Of a DNA stretch of 64,000 nt, positions 33,990-46,066 are shown in pieces. Below the pieces are notes generated by a model. The model saw only the letters and a program-made list of their open reading frames with translations, was not told the origin of the DNA and made no database searches. The stretch's first letter is position 1, and each line of letters starts with the position of its first letter. The stretch comes from Smallanthus sonchifolius (taxonomy: Eukaryota; Streptophyta; Magnoliopsida; Asterales; Asteraceae). The position numbers and the translations under genes are program-made. Where the stretch lies: NCBI GenBank assembly GCA_023525975.1, contig CM042044.1, forward strand, positions 6,930,501-6,994,500. The letters are read 5' to 3'.

Positions 33990-34820
33990 AAATCAACGAC
34001 ACAACATAACATCCGCTCTCATCCACCGGTTGTTTGGAATCCGAATTCCTCCTCCGCCTTGTTGAGCAACGAGAAAAACACCGGAAGGCTAGGGATCCGG
34101 CTGACGGGATGTCGCTTCGGAATTATCCGACGTTGTTGTTGAACCTGGGACGGTGGACTGCTCCTTATTTATCAAACATCCAGCAATCTCAGAAGACATT
34201 TTTTTTATAGAACTGCAAGATTTATTTAGGGAGATGGCATCTTAACAGTAAACACATGAATATCATTCTTTAAAACACTTCAAAGCAAACACCTGCAAAA
34301 AGTAAAGTCAATGAGAACCAAAATTTCAAAACAAAATGCTAGCAATCTGTTACTAATTAATATTTTTAAAAGAATATAGATTAGGGCAGATGCCATGAGA
34401 GAAGAATAATAACCAACCAATATTAAAACCACCAAGTATCTAATCGGATAATCAAGTGATCAAACAATTTAGGGAGAAACAATTACACACATTCAATCAA
34501 GTGATCAACAAATTAGGGCGGAAAGACTACCTTCCACGCAGGGCCTTCTACCCCACAAGAAGTAGGATTAAAGCCTCAATATCGGATCCCTCCATAGCAA
34601 AAGAGTCGACCGGCAAGAAGGCATGGCCGACGGCGGTGGATCTTTCTTCTTCGGTGGCATCAGAACACAGCGAAAAAGAGAGTGGGGAGGCTGGTGTACG
34701 GCGGGTGTGGAAACGGAATGAGAAAACAGAAAGAGGGAAACGATTTCCGGCCAAAAAAGTGGTCAGATGGTGGCAGTTTGGGAGAAAATCTCGGTTGATC
34801 TTGTTTCCATGTTCATAACA
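33990..34820 (-). other. GC-rich islands inside element (i), possible captured gene fragment
   Basis: Bases 34000-34200 and 34530-34810 are much richer in G+C than the rest of the element. On the minus strand the second reads MAGNRFPLSVFSFRFH and later MEGSDIEALILLLVG; the first reads MSSEIAGCLINKEQ and ends at a stop. They could be exons of a captured host gene; I do not recognise it. Confidence 0.35.
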
Positions 34821-35699
34821 TCATTTGTCAGCACCCTCCATAGTTGCCTCATAAACCTAAATAAGCATATGTATCATCGAGGATTTTGGAAAAAAAGAAA
34901 TATTTCTCCTCTAATAAAAAAAAAAACTAAATAGTTTTGACAATTCATATTCCATCTCATTACAAAGTCAAATTTATATTCTTTATTTAATATTTTCATA
35001 TTTAATTTTTTTTTAAATTACATAAACAAACATTTTCATCATTATTAACACTCAGTCACATTTTTTTAAATTATCATTGAAAGTTAATATTTTAAAAAAT
35101 TCAATAATTAAAAAATAAGAGATTTAAAAAAAACGAGTTTTTATAGTTTTATTATTAAAAAAATGATTTAAAAAAAAATATTATAAGAAACAAGATTTTT
35201 TTTTAATTTTACATATAAAATTTAAAAAAATAAAAAAATAAATAAAAAAAATAAATAAAAAATACTACTTTTTATTTTAAATAAATATGTGTTGGAATAA
35301 AGTTACTAATATTTAATTAGTAGTTTTTAATTAAATTTGATATTTATAAACAAATTTTTTATTTTGATTTTAAATTTTAATACTTAGTTTTTAATAAAAT
35401 TAAGAAACTTACAAATATTTATTTTTAAAGTGTATTATGGTTTAAACTTTAACTTTTTTAAATGACGAGATTTTTTTTTTTGAAAAACATGTTGACAAGT
35501 TTCAATTCTAATTTATTAGTTTTAATTTTTTCATATTTAATTTTGGAATTTTAAATTTAATTCTATTGAATTATTAAGGAGTAGAAATTTTTAAAATTTA
35601 GAGTTTTAAATTTTGAAAAAAAAAACAATATATTATTGAAATTTAAGATTTATTTGTATCTTTTTATTATTTTTTTAATGAGAGCGAGATTTTTCGCAT

Positions 35700-36245
35700 A
35701 CAAGGACAAATAGTATTCGTTAATCAGAGCATTTTGATGATAATTTTGATAAAAGTTTATAATCTCCTGATTTTCTAAATAGACTTACATTATCAGGTTT
35801 GTCAAACCATAAATTAGTTTTAAATGTCGGTGTTCCAGTTATGCTATTAATAAATATTGATGAAAAAATAGTTTAGGTAATGTAACCAGTCTTTAGGTCA
35901 AATCGCAAGATAATCGCGTTATATGAACGAAGATTATATTTTGAAGCAACTTTGATCATCATAGTTTTATCCATATAATTGGGTTAACATATTCAGACAA
36001 AAGAATTTCACTAAAACTTTAAAGAAAAAAATATATAATTGTTGTATTTTTGGAATGACCATCAATAAAAGTTTGGGGTAATTACTTTCAAATGTTGTTT
36101 TGTATTGAAAGATCCAATGTTTATTCATGATCATTTTTATGTTGTAGTATCAAGAGTTAAAAGTAAATATGGACTCAAGCTATTAATTTATGGTAAACAT
36201 GGAAAAAATACCAATATCACGTCAAATGTTACATACAATGAAGTA
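35700..36245 (+). pseudogene. Helitron-type Pif1-like helicase, C-terminal remnant
   Basis: Pieces on the plus strand line up in order with the end of plant Helitron helicases: SPDFLNRLTLSG and VLNVGVPVMLLINIDEK (about 35762-35878), GLCN then NRVI (to 35930), MTINKS (about 36057) and FIHDHFYVVVSRVKSKYGLK with a final NEVIQ (to 36245). Family consensus at these places is SPEFLN, GVPIMLLRNID, GLCNGTRL, MTINKSQGQ, and YVAVSRV.S..GLK. Several stops and shifts interrupt it. No Rep (HUH) domain was recognised upstream, where the DNA is extremely A+T rich. Confidence 0.75.
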
Positions 36246-38931
36246 ATTCAAATTTGTAAATAATCATTGTAAGGTTTTATTTGACATATAATTTAATGTA
36301 TTGTAAAAAATGCATAACTTATTAAATGAATTTTCATTTATTTTTTGATGTTTTAATTACCCTTATCCATATAATTTTAACATGTAACAAAATGAAAAAA
36401 AGTTACAGATACAATATCAAATTTATATAAAGAAAGTTGTTAAGATATTTATCAATATAATGTTAACGTTTCACTCCGTTTAACACACATGGTTAATGCT
36501 AGTGGAATAATAAATGTCTTGAAGGAGATAAATCTCCAAGAATTTGAGGTATGACAAAATTGATAAAAGAATTGTATATGCAATCATGTTAATTTTTGAA
36601 ATTTAAAAAAAAAATAGAATGGAATATAAACGGAAATTTGGGAGAAAAATAAGGGATTTGGATGAAAAAATAACAAATATCAAATATAAATTAATGTACA
36701 TTTACTAAAATACCCTTTTATATAAAAAGGAAATGATTAATATGTAAATTATCTGATTGACTAAGATTGGTTTTCGCCTAACTATGTGGTTTCTCTTGAT
36801 CCTCTCCCTATATATGTGTATATATATATATGGGACGTATCAATTTGAAAACCCTTCATTATTGTGAAAACCCTTAAACTTAATTCTAGTCACACATCCA
36901 TTTTCATTTATTTTAATATGTGGATAACATTGAATCTGATTTTTTTTAATTTTAAATTTAGAAAACATGTGATTCATATTTATTGAAGGGGTATAAAGAT
37001 AATTATACAATTTTCTTTTTTATTAAATCTTATTTTAAAAGATTATTTCTTTCCCTCTCTCTAAATTCACACACTCTACATATCTTTTCTGATTCTCTCT
37101 CCATAACCTCTCTCTCTAGATTCTCTCTCTCTCTGTAGACTCTCTCTCCAAAATCAAATACACATTTTTTTACAGATCCATTCTTGCTAACTTTAGGTTT
37201 TTTTACATTGTTTAGAAGAACAAATTCAATAACATGATTGTTAACACTGTAAATTCAGTTTCTACACAAATCATCAAAAATCTCTACAACCAAATGACTA
37301 AATATCTTTACAAATCAGGGGAAAAGAACATATACACAAATGAGTAAATTCAGTTTACACACGTATAAATTCGGTTTACACAACTGTAAATTCAGTTTAC
37401 ACTTCTGTAATAAACCTAGAACCTGCTAAAAACACCCAATTTACACAGGTATAAAAATAAGTTTACAAATTAAACTTCCCTCCATTCTTCTATATAATCT
37501 GTTAGATCATGTAGTTAGGATTTTAACTGATATTTAGGGCTAAGAACACCCAATACGGTAAACACATATCAAAACAATCTTGAAAAGTTAAAAAATAAAG
37601 CACCCCCCTCCCAAAATCAAGAACACTCGGTTTACACATGTGTAAAAATCAAATACACATGTGTAAAATTCAAATACACATGTAAAACCCATATATTCAA
37701 AAACCTCACAAAATTAAAGTCTTATTTTATTTTATTTCCGTTTCAAAATCTCACAAAATAAAAAGATTAAACCAGTAAATAGATTAAAAATATTCAAACA
37801 CAGAGACATGTTCAAATTTGAATTAACATAATCACGTGGATAAAAACTCAGATTTGGCTATTAACATAAACACATGCAGCCAGTTTTCACATCTTAGATC
37901 TCATATCTGGAGTCGATTTGGTTTTCAAATAACCAAAATTATCAAAAATATAATAAAAAGTTCATATAAAATCTTGTAAGTTCTTGAACTTAAAAATAGC
38001 TGAGTATCCTTGAACTCTCTCCAGTGTGTGTACACTTGTGTAAAATCAGTTTACACTTATGTAAATTCATTTTATAATTGTGTAAATTCAATTTACACAT
38101 GTGTAAATTCAATTTACACATGTGTAAATTCAGATAACCAACTAGAAAAAAAAATTATTTAACAATTGATTTACCATAAAACCTGGAAAGAGTGTATTTT
38201 TATTCTTCTGAATAATTTGGTTATCAAAATAACTAAATATCTTTAGAAAAACACATCAATTTTTTTCTTTTTCTTCTGTCATTTCACCAAAAAAATTCCA
38301 AAGCTTTAGAATAGGTCAAAGTAATGTTAAAAAAAAAAAAAAAAAAAAAGTTTGATGAAGGAGGTCTCAGCGAGAAATGCTGTTTCAGTTTACCGGAAAC
38401 CACAAGGCGAAGATTTCTTTCTCGGGTTACCTCGTGTCGTCATTCTTTCTCTGTTTGCTATCTTCTTCCTGATTTTGCAAAACAACCTGGAAAAAAAGGA
38501 ACAACGGTGAAAAAAGGAACAACCGGTGAAAAATGAACAATCCGGTTCATACCTCAGATCTACTTATGTGACAACCGCGAATTTTCAGGTCAACACCGCG
38601 TTCGACGAGTTCATATAATAAAAATAGTATTATTATGTTAAAATATACTTTCAAATGAAAGAAACTCGTTAGTGAACGAAAAATAATACCAAGATTTATT
38701 TTGGTGTTATAATGTTAAAAATTTGATCAAGTTCTAGTTTATACGCATTAACACCCGAGTCGAACGGGTTCGTAAATTTTAATTTAAATCTAAAAGGATA
38801 TATATTTACGAGACGCAAGGACTCGAGGGGAAATAATAAATTATAATAAGTTATTTCTGAGTAAAATAACATCTCTATTTTTATCGGGTTCGTTTAAACG
38901 AAAAACCGACACGCGATCGGAGACCACGGGG

Positions 38932-38940
38932 CTATAAATA
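38932..38940 (+). promoter_or_regulatory. TATA box in gypsy left LTR
   Basis: CTATAAATA after a GACCACGGGG block, 365 bases into the LTR; the right LTR has the same at 41244-41252. This is the expected retrotransposon promoter position in a long LTR. Confidence 0.5.
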
Positions 38941-40099
38941 CCCCAACTCCATCTCTCTTTTCTCATTTACTAAATTCAGGGAAAAAGTTAGAGAGAGAGA
39001 GTGGAGAGGATTCCGGCGAAGTAGTGGTGGTCCGACGGTGGTGCGTGGCGGCCAACGGCGGTCCGGCGTGGTGGTCGGTGGCGGTCGAAGCCCGTTTTTC
39101 ACCCGGAACCATTTCTCGATGCTACGAACGCAATGGTAAGCTTAGATTTCTCTAAATCCTTGCTTAAATTCGTGAAAAAGCTTTTTATAAAATATGTCCA
39201 GAAAGTTTTATGCGTGCGCAGTTTTAAAGATCGTACGATCCCTGGAAATCCGACCGTTAGAAATGCATGAATTTTGGATATGATGTTGTCAACACATAGA
39301 CGCAAAACCCTACCGGACGAATTTTTTATCAGAGCTCTCTCGCTATGCTTTTCATACCCTCGAATGTGACTGATCGGATTTTCGGATTTGAAAAGCCGGG
39401 TCTCAAAGAATCGTCGATCACCGGAGATCCAACCTTTGGATCGTGATGATTTTTGGACAGTAGTTTTTTTAACATATATATGAATGTTTTCACCGAAGTA
39501 AATTCCGATCAGATTGTTGGGAAGTATATTTTTTTAGTACAAACAGATTGTAACAGTTTCTAGGATAGAAACACAGGAAATTGATTGTGTTGCATGGCCA
39601 TCCAAACGTCATCGCATGTCAATTTTGAGCATTTGGAAATGTTCGGGAGATAAAAACGATCCTAATGGTGTTTTTGGTTCGTATTGCATGTGAAATACGG
39701 GAGGTTCCGCTTACGCGAACCATTTATACGGAAGGTATAAACTTAGCCGTTAAATTTTGATTTTATGTTAGAATAGTTTTAAGATTCATTGGTTAGGAAT
39801 TGAACCCGAAAATATTTAGTATTGAGATATTTGATATTTTGAGTGGTTATTATATTATAAATCCAACCCCGGTTCACGTGTAACAAATAATAAAGCTAAT
39901 ATATTTATTTTTATAAGACAATTATTTTGATTGATTTTTCTAAAATTGTGATTTAACACTCAAATTTATTTTTAAACAGTAGGTTATGTTTTAAAATGAA
40001 GATCTGGAAATTGAAGAGTGATGATTAGTCATTAGAGAATGAGCACCGTTGGAAGCTCTGTTTTGACACAAATGTTGATCACCATTTTGTTGTGCTGAA

Positions 40100-40303
40100 G
40101 TTGGTAGTAATCATTTGATTGGTCTTGTTATGTATAAACTAAAACTACCTCAGGAGCTTAATGGTATATACGATGCTTATCGTATATCGAGTCTCAAAAG
40201 GTGTTTAGCCGACGAATCCGTAATTATACAACCTAAGGAAGTTCGTATTGACGACAAGTTTCATTTTAACGAGGTGTTATCTCTCTGTATTCTAAGTACA
40301 TGA
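40100..40303 (+). pseudogene. Gypsy integrase C-terminal remnant
   Basis: The frame reads YKLKLPQELNGIYDAYRISS, then LKRCLADESVIIQ and IDDKFHFNEV. This is the end of gypsy pol, whose consensus is L.LP.EL.GIH..FHVS.LKKCL.DE. Nothing further upstream in pol remains. Confidence 0.75.
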
Positions 40304-40878
40304 TATGACCATCCTTTATAACCTATGATATTTGTTATCGCTGTGATACATTTTTATTCCAATAAGTCGTGGTGATTCTACCGACTCTTTGGATCTTAAT
40401 AACACCTCTCATAATATAATTTTATGGTTACTATTTATAATAGTATTCTTTAATGGCACCAAGCCGAATGATACTTTTCCTTGCTCATAAAAGGATACTA
40501 AATCACTGGGATTTTGTATCATAATATCATTTTGGATTTGTACCTGTATACCTGTGTATATCAATCTTATGACGGATTTCTTAATCTTTAGAATAACACT
40601 AGTAGTGTACCTTTTTGATTGATCCGGTGAAACAATGATCTATAGATTCTTTGAAATTCGAAGGATTTTTCTCTCATGATTATTCAATTTGCTTTTGAAC
40701 CTTTCTAGATGTAACCTACTCTTTATGATTCTTAGATCTCGATTTTTCAAATCTCCCTGTTGTATCTAAGAAACTAGATTTCCCTTGATGATCGTACATG
40801 AATCAAGTTACGAAAAAGAACTTGTCAACTATTATACCAGTTGAATTTCGGGACGAAATTCTGTTGACTGGGGTACAA

Positions 40879-43659
40879 TGTGACAACCGCGAATATTCAG
40901 GTCAACACCGCGTTCGACGAGTTCATATAATAAAAATAGTATTATTATGTTAAAATATACTTTCAAACGAAAGGAACTCGTTAGTGAACGAAAAATAATA
41001 GCAAGATTTATTTGGGTGTTATAATGTCAAAAATTTGATCAAGTTCTAGTTTATACGCGTTAACACCCGAGTCGAACGGTTTCGTAAATTTTAATTTAAA
41101 TCCGAAAGGATATATATTTACAAGACGCAAGGACTCGAGGGAAAATAATAAATTATAATAAGTTATTTCTGAGTAAAATAACGTCTCTATTTTTATCGGG
41201 TTCGTTTAAGCGAAAAACCGACACGCGATCGGAGACCACGGGGCTATAAATACCCCAACTCCATCTCCCTTTTCTCATTTACAAAATTCAGATAAGAAGT
41301 TAGAGAGAGAGAGAGAGTGAAGAGGATTCCGGCGAAGTAGTGGTGGTCCGGCGGTGGTGCGTGGCGGCCAACGGTGGTCCGGCACGGTGGTCGGTGGCGG
41401 CCGAAGCCCGTTATTCACCCGGAGCCATTTCTCGATGCTACGAACGCAATTGTAAGCTCAGATTTCTCTAAATCCTTGCTTAAATTCATGAAAAAGAGTT
41501 TTTAAAATCTGTCCAGAAAGTTTTATGCATGTGCGGTTTTAAAGTTCGGACGATCCCCGGAAATCCGACCGTTAGAAATACATGAATTTTGGATATGATG
41601 TTGTCAACACATAGACGCAAAACCCTACTGGAGGAAATTTTGATCACAGCTCTCTAGCTATGCTTTTCATACCCTCGAATGTGACTGATCGGAATTTCGG
41701 ATTTGAAAAACCGGGTCTCAAAGAATCGTTGATCCCCGGAGATCCGACCTTTGGATCGTGACGATTTTTGGATAGTAGTTTTTTTTAATATATATATGAA
41801 TGTTTTCACTGAAGGAAATTCCGATCAGATGTTGGGAAGTATATTTTTTTAGTACGAACAGATTGTAACAGTTTCTAGGATCGAAACACAGGAAATTGAT
41901 CGGGTTGCATGGCCATCCAAACGTCATCGCATGTCAATTTTGAGCATTTGAAAATGTTCGGGAGATAAAAACTATCCTAATGGTGTTTTTGGTTCGTATT
42001 GCATGTGAAATACGGGAGGTTCCGCATAATTTATACGGAAGGTATAAACTTAGCCGTTAAGTTTTGATTTTATGTTAGAATAGTTTTAAGATTCATTGGT
42101 TGGGAATTGAACCCGAAAATATTTAGTATTGAGATATTTGGTATTTTGAGTGGTTATTATATTATAAATCCAACCACGGTTCACGTGTAACAAATAATGA
42201 AACTAATATATTTATTTTTATAAAACAATTATTTTGATTGATTTTTCTAAAATTATGATTTAATACTCAAATTTATTTTTAAACAGTAGATTATGTTTTA
42301 AAATGAAGATCTGGAAATTTTTGTCATCAAACTCTTTATGGATTATTTATTAAAATTTTTACAAGTTTAATAAATGAAATTTGGGAAAAATACTTCTGAG
42401 TATTGGAAAAATCTGGAATTTGGACATGAGTTATTTTATTATAAATGAAGACTCCTGTCCAAATTTGGTAAATATTGGAGTTGTTTAAGTAGGTTTTTAG
42501 TATTTATAAAGTTTAAATAAATGATTTGTGGATTTTATACTTCTGGACAACTTTTGGACCTGAAACATGGAATGGAATCTCATATGGACCTAAAACTAAT
42601 CTGGTTAAAATTTGGTGAAGTTTTGATAAGTTTAATTATTTTCCCCGAATTTGTTAAATTTTAACAGTATTATATTCATAATAAATAATCTGTATATTGG
42701 AAAAGTATAAAAATTGGTCAGAAATTTTTATCGTGTCTACTTGGTTAGTAGGACTCGGTTAGGACACATGTTTTTGCGGTTTTTGCGGATTTAGCCGTAC
42801 CTTGGTAGCACTGAGTTGCTAGCCACACTTTGTTTGCATTTGGCTGCTAAACTTTGATAGAATGGGGATGTTAACCGTACTTTGCTGTTTTTGTTGACTA
42901 TGTCACACTTATCATCGATATTGTTCAGGTGAGTTTCGCGGCCTCACTTTTCATTTTTGCTGTTTTACGGGGGAAAAAACTGTTTCACACACTACACGTT
43001 GTTACCTGGGTTTACTTATGAAATTATTAAGTCCCAACTTTAACGCAATCAATTAGCTTGAATAGCCGATAAGAATTATGAATATTACTATATGGGTTGA
43101 CACCCCCGCCCTAGGTTGACACCCCGCCCAGGGTTGGTCGCGCCAACCAGACTTGTAGGGTCATTTGGGCGCATAATTAGCCATAGTAGGTGTTCACATT
43201 CGACACCTGGATACAGGGGCAACAACTAGTCTGACGGTTTTGATTGTGGCCCAGGGTAATTAAATCTTAACACGTGTACTTGATCATATGTGGATGGTTA
43301 CTATTACATTTTAAAATGTATTTACTTACTTTTTCTTATCTAGACGCAAAACCTGCTTACTCACCAACTATTTTTATAGTTGTCCCGTTTTCGAAACATG
43401 CTTTTCAGGTAAACAGTTATGGGGATCAAGAGTTTTAACGGCTTGCTTTTGGGAATAATTATTATTGTGTACCTTTGGTTGTAGTCATGCATTTTAAACA
43501 CTTTGTACTGATTCAAGATTTTCATGTATTCGTACTTTCGTTAGAAGCATATAGTATGGTTCCATGTAATGCACAACTTTCCTTTTAGTTTCTCTTGTAC
43601 TTGTGTTCAATGCGATATACCGTATTCATCCCGTTTTTCCGCTTTGGCGGGGTGTGTCA
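40879..43659 (+). repeat. Gypsy right LTR, 2.78 kb
   Basis: The first 1.44 kb is nearly identical to 38567-40017, with scattered substitutions and small indels. The remainder has no partner in the window. Near its end are repeated TTGACACC.CCGCCC words (43087-43135) and the closing GGCGGGGTGTGTCA. Confidence 0.85.
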
Positions 43660-43859
43660 ACTTGGTTCCGTAAAACCATCTTGATGGGTGCGAAAACCCT
43701 AGCTGTCGCCGATCGAAGAGGCAGTGGTAGGACGGATGCAAGTCCAGATCTTTTTATGATTATGGAGAACGTGTTCCATCTTGTATGGTATTTCATCTTT
43801 GGTTAGGGAAGAATGAACAGATCTTCTGATTTTTGTGTTTAGAAAAGATAAAGAGAGGA

Positions 43860-43901
<42 letters not shown>

Positions 43902-44121
43902 TTTGATTTTTGGGTTTTGAAAGATAGAGAGAAACAAACGGATCTTTTTTAAGAGAGAGAGGGAGAGCAGATTGGTAGGTTTAAAAAGAGATGGAGGAAA
44001 AGACACAAATGACCCTCTATATTAAAAATAAATAAAAAAACCTAAGAAATTAATGTGTGGTCCAGATTGGGTTTAAGAGTTTTCACAATAAAAAAGGGTT
44101 TTCATTTGATACGTCCTCTAT

Positions 44122-44157
<36 letters not shown>

Positions 44158-44162
<5 letters not shown>

Positions 44163-45818
44163 GTTAGGCTAGAAAGAGATAAAACCCTACAAAGTCTAGG
44201 AAGGAATCTGGGCCATTAGATGATGGTCATTTGTGGTGGAGATTAACACAGTGGCATTTTGGTAAATAGCTGGAACTTGGAAACCACCAGGAGGGGTAGA
44301 ATAGGAAGATTCAACCCCAAAGCTTGCGCATGCAAGTCACATGCCATTTCCCATACTTTTTTAAAACGTCCATAACTTTTTTATGCGTCATTATTTTTTT
44401 TAAAAAGTTTCACCATAAAATCGAGCGTTTTTTTATCTTTCCAACGAGTATGGTATTGGTATATAAATATATTCCTTTAAATCGTTTTTGTTTAAATTAC
44501 ATTAAAGTGGGTTTTTTTCAACATGATGTTTTACATATGTGGTGTTTTACAACTATGGTGTTTTCAACTGAGTATTTTTTAACATTGAGTTTTTTTCTAG
44601 TCATTGTGTTTTCAACATGGAGTTTTAAAGGTCATGATGTTTTACACCTGGGGGCCAATTTGAACATGGCGTTTTAGTTTTTTTGGTCATAGTGTTTTCA
44701 CAATTGAAAATTTCAACATAGTATTTTTTGGCTTTTTTGGTCATGGTGTTTTGACGTGTTTATGTTTATGGCGTTTTGCTTTAGTCATGGTGTTTTACAC
44801 TTTTAGCTTAAAATTTCAAAACCATAAACATAAACTTGGTTAAGGCTGTGTTCGAATTAAAGTGAGTTTTTTTCAACATGGTGTTTTATATATATGGTGT
44901 TTTTAATCGGATGTTTTTTAACATTGAGTTTTTGTAGTCATGGTGTTTTTCAACATTGAGTTTTTCTAGTCATGATATTTTTCACATGGGGGCCAATTTG
45001 AACATGGCATTTTCGCTTTTTTGGTACTAGCGTTTTCACAAAGACAAATTTCAACATGTTCTTTTTTTTTTACTTTTTTGGTCATGGTGTTTTGACGTGT
45101 TTATGTTTATGACGTTTTTGCTTCTGTCATGGTGTTTTACACTTTTAGCTTAAAATTTCAATACTATAAACATAAACTTGGTTAAGCCTGTGTTCGAATT
45201 AAAGTGAGTTTTCAACATGGTGTTTTACATCTATGGTGTTTTCAACATTGAGTTTTTCTATTCATGGTGTTTTTCAACAAATAGTTTTTTGGGTCATGGT
45301 GTTTTACACCTAGATGCCAATTTGAATATGGCGTTTTAGTTTTTTTTTGTCATGACGTTTTCACAATGAAAAATTTCAACATGGTATTTTTTGTCTTTTT
45401 TAGTTATGTTGTTTTGACGTGTTTATGTTTATGTAATTTTGCTTCTGTTATGGTGTTTTACACTTTAGCTTAAAATTTCAACACAATAAACATAAAACAT
45501 CATAAAAACTCTCAATTTCAAACAACACCCAGTTGGTCTTTTTTTTTAAATATAGCAATACCATACTCGTTGGAAAGATAAAAAAACGCTCGATTTTATG
45601 GTGAATTTTTTTTTAAAAATAATTACGTATAAAAAAGTTATGGACGTTTTAAAAAAATGGAGGAAATGACATGTGACTTGCATGTGCAGATTCCTTCCTT
45701 TGTTTAAATCTTTTTGACACAATTGTCATTTCCCTCCTTTTCTCCCATTGTACATGTGTCGTGCTGTGCTTCCTTCCTACAATTTGTAGGGTTTTAACCC
45801 TTTGTAGCCTAACACTCC
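44158..45818. mobile_element. TA-microsatellite element (iii), 1.66 kb, with internal tandem repeats
   Basis: The left end GAGGTTAGGCTAGAAAGAG..AAAACCCTACAAA pairs with the inverse of the right end TAGGAGTGTTAGGCTACAAAG..TAAAACCCTACAAA. Subterminal arms also pair: CCATAACTTTTTTATGCG and ACCATAAAATCGAGCG at 44370-44430 against their inverses at 45580-45640. It sits between the TA/GA tract 44118-44157 and the TA tract 45819-45844. There is no coding sequence. Confidence 0.75.
44506..45500. repeat. Three tandem units of about 345 bp in element (iii)
   Basis: Units begin AAAGTGGGTTTTTTTCAACA (44506), AAAGTGAGTTTTTTTCAACA (44859) and AAAGTGAGTTTTCAACATGG (45200). Each contains many TCATGGTGTTTT and CATGGCGTTTT words and an AAACATAAACTTGG block. 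Open frames across it are by-products of the repeat. Confidence 0.8.
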
Positions 45819-45844
45819 TATATATATATATATATATATATATA

Positions 45845-46066
45845 GGGAAGGGTTAAAATGAAAACCCATTTGAGTTGAGAAAACTCATGGAAACTCAATG
45901 TAACTTTTTTTTTTTTAATTTTTTTTAGCCTTTTATATTACTATATTCGTCACCAAAAACAAAAAAAAGGTCGAGTACTTTTTTTTTAAAAAAATCTTTA
46001 AAAAATAGCTGAAATTAACGTTTTTTAAATATTGGTCAGCATGACGTCAGCAGTAACATATGTAAC
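45845..46066. mobile_element. TA-microsatellite element (iv), left end only
   Basis: After the TA tract, GGGAAGGGTTAAAATGAAAA opens a further element of the same style. It breaks off at about 46066, where sequence homologous to the inside of the hAT family begins. Its right half and the hAT left end were lost together, so a deletion joined them. Confidence 0.6.

Larger units (their letters stand above)
33272..36808. mobile_element. TA-microsatellite element (i), 3.5 kb, with helicase remnant
   Basis: It sits between a TA tract (33245-33271) and TATATATGTGTATATATATA (36809-36831). The left end TAGGGGAGGGTTCTAGAGAA matches the inverse of the right end TAGGGAGAGGATCAAGAGAA, and pairing continues for about 60 bases (AGTTAGG.GAAAACCAA). 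The interior has a motif array (33560-33970), a GC-rich island (33990-34820) and a decayed Helitron-type helicase (35700-36245). No transposase of the DDE kind was seen. The class is therefore uncertain. Confidence 0.75.
38567..43659 (+). mobile_element. Ty3/gypsy retrotransposon, internally deleted, long LTRs
   Basis: LTRs start TGTGACAACCGCGAA at 38567 and 40879; the right LTR ends GGGGTGTGTCA at 43659 (2781 bp). Flanks are ACTTA (38562-38566) and ACTTG (43660-43664), a 5-bp duplication with one change. The left LTR stops matching near 40017. From there 860 bases of internal DNA, including the last part of pol and a polypurine-like ACTGGGGTACAA, lead to the right LTR. One deletion thus removed the rest of the left LTR, primer site, gag and most of pol. 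It is inserted in element (ii). Confidence 0.85.
36833..44117. mobile_element. TA-microsatellite element (ii), split by a gypsy insertion
   Basis: The left end GGGACGTATCAATTTGAAAA and the inverse of the right end GAGGACGTATCAAATGAAAA pair over about 65 bases (including ATTGTGAAAAC.CTTAAAC). TA tracts flank it at 36809-36831 and 44118-44142. Without the gypsy element it is about 2.2 kb. The left part is full of GTGTAAATTCAGTTTACAC words (37230-38130) and has a short GC-richer patch at 38360-38480. No transposase seen. Confidence 0.7.

Noticed and set aside
39099..39305. Open frame on the minus strand in the gypsy LTR (also 41718-41927)
   Set aside because: LTR sequence with no protein family; shadows of non-coding DNA.
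44324..44677. 117-codon open frame
   Set aside because: It is a by-product of the low-complexity tandem repeats in element (iii).
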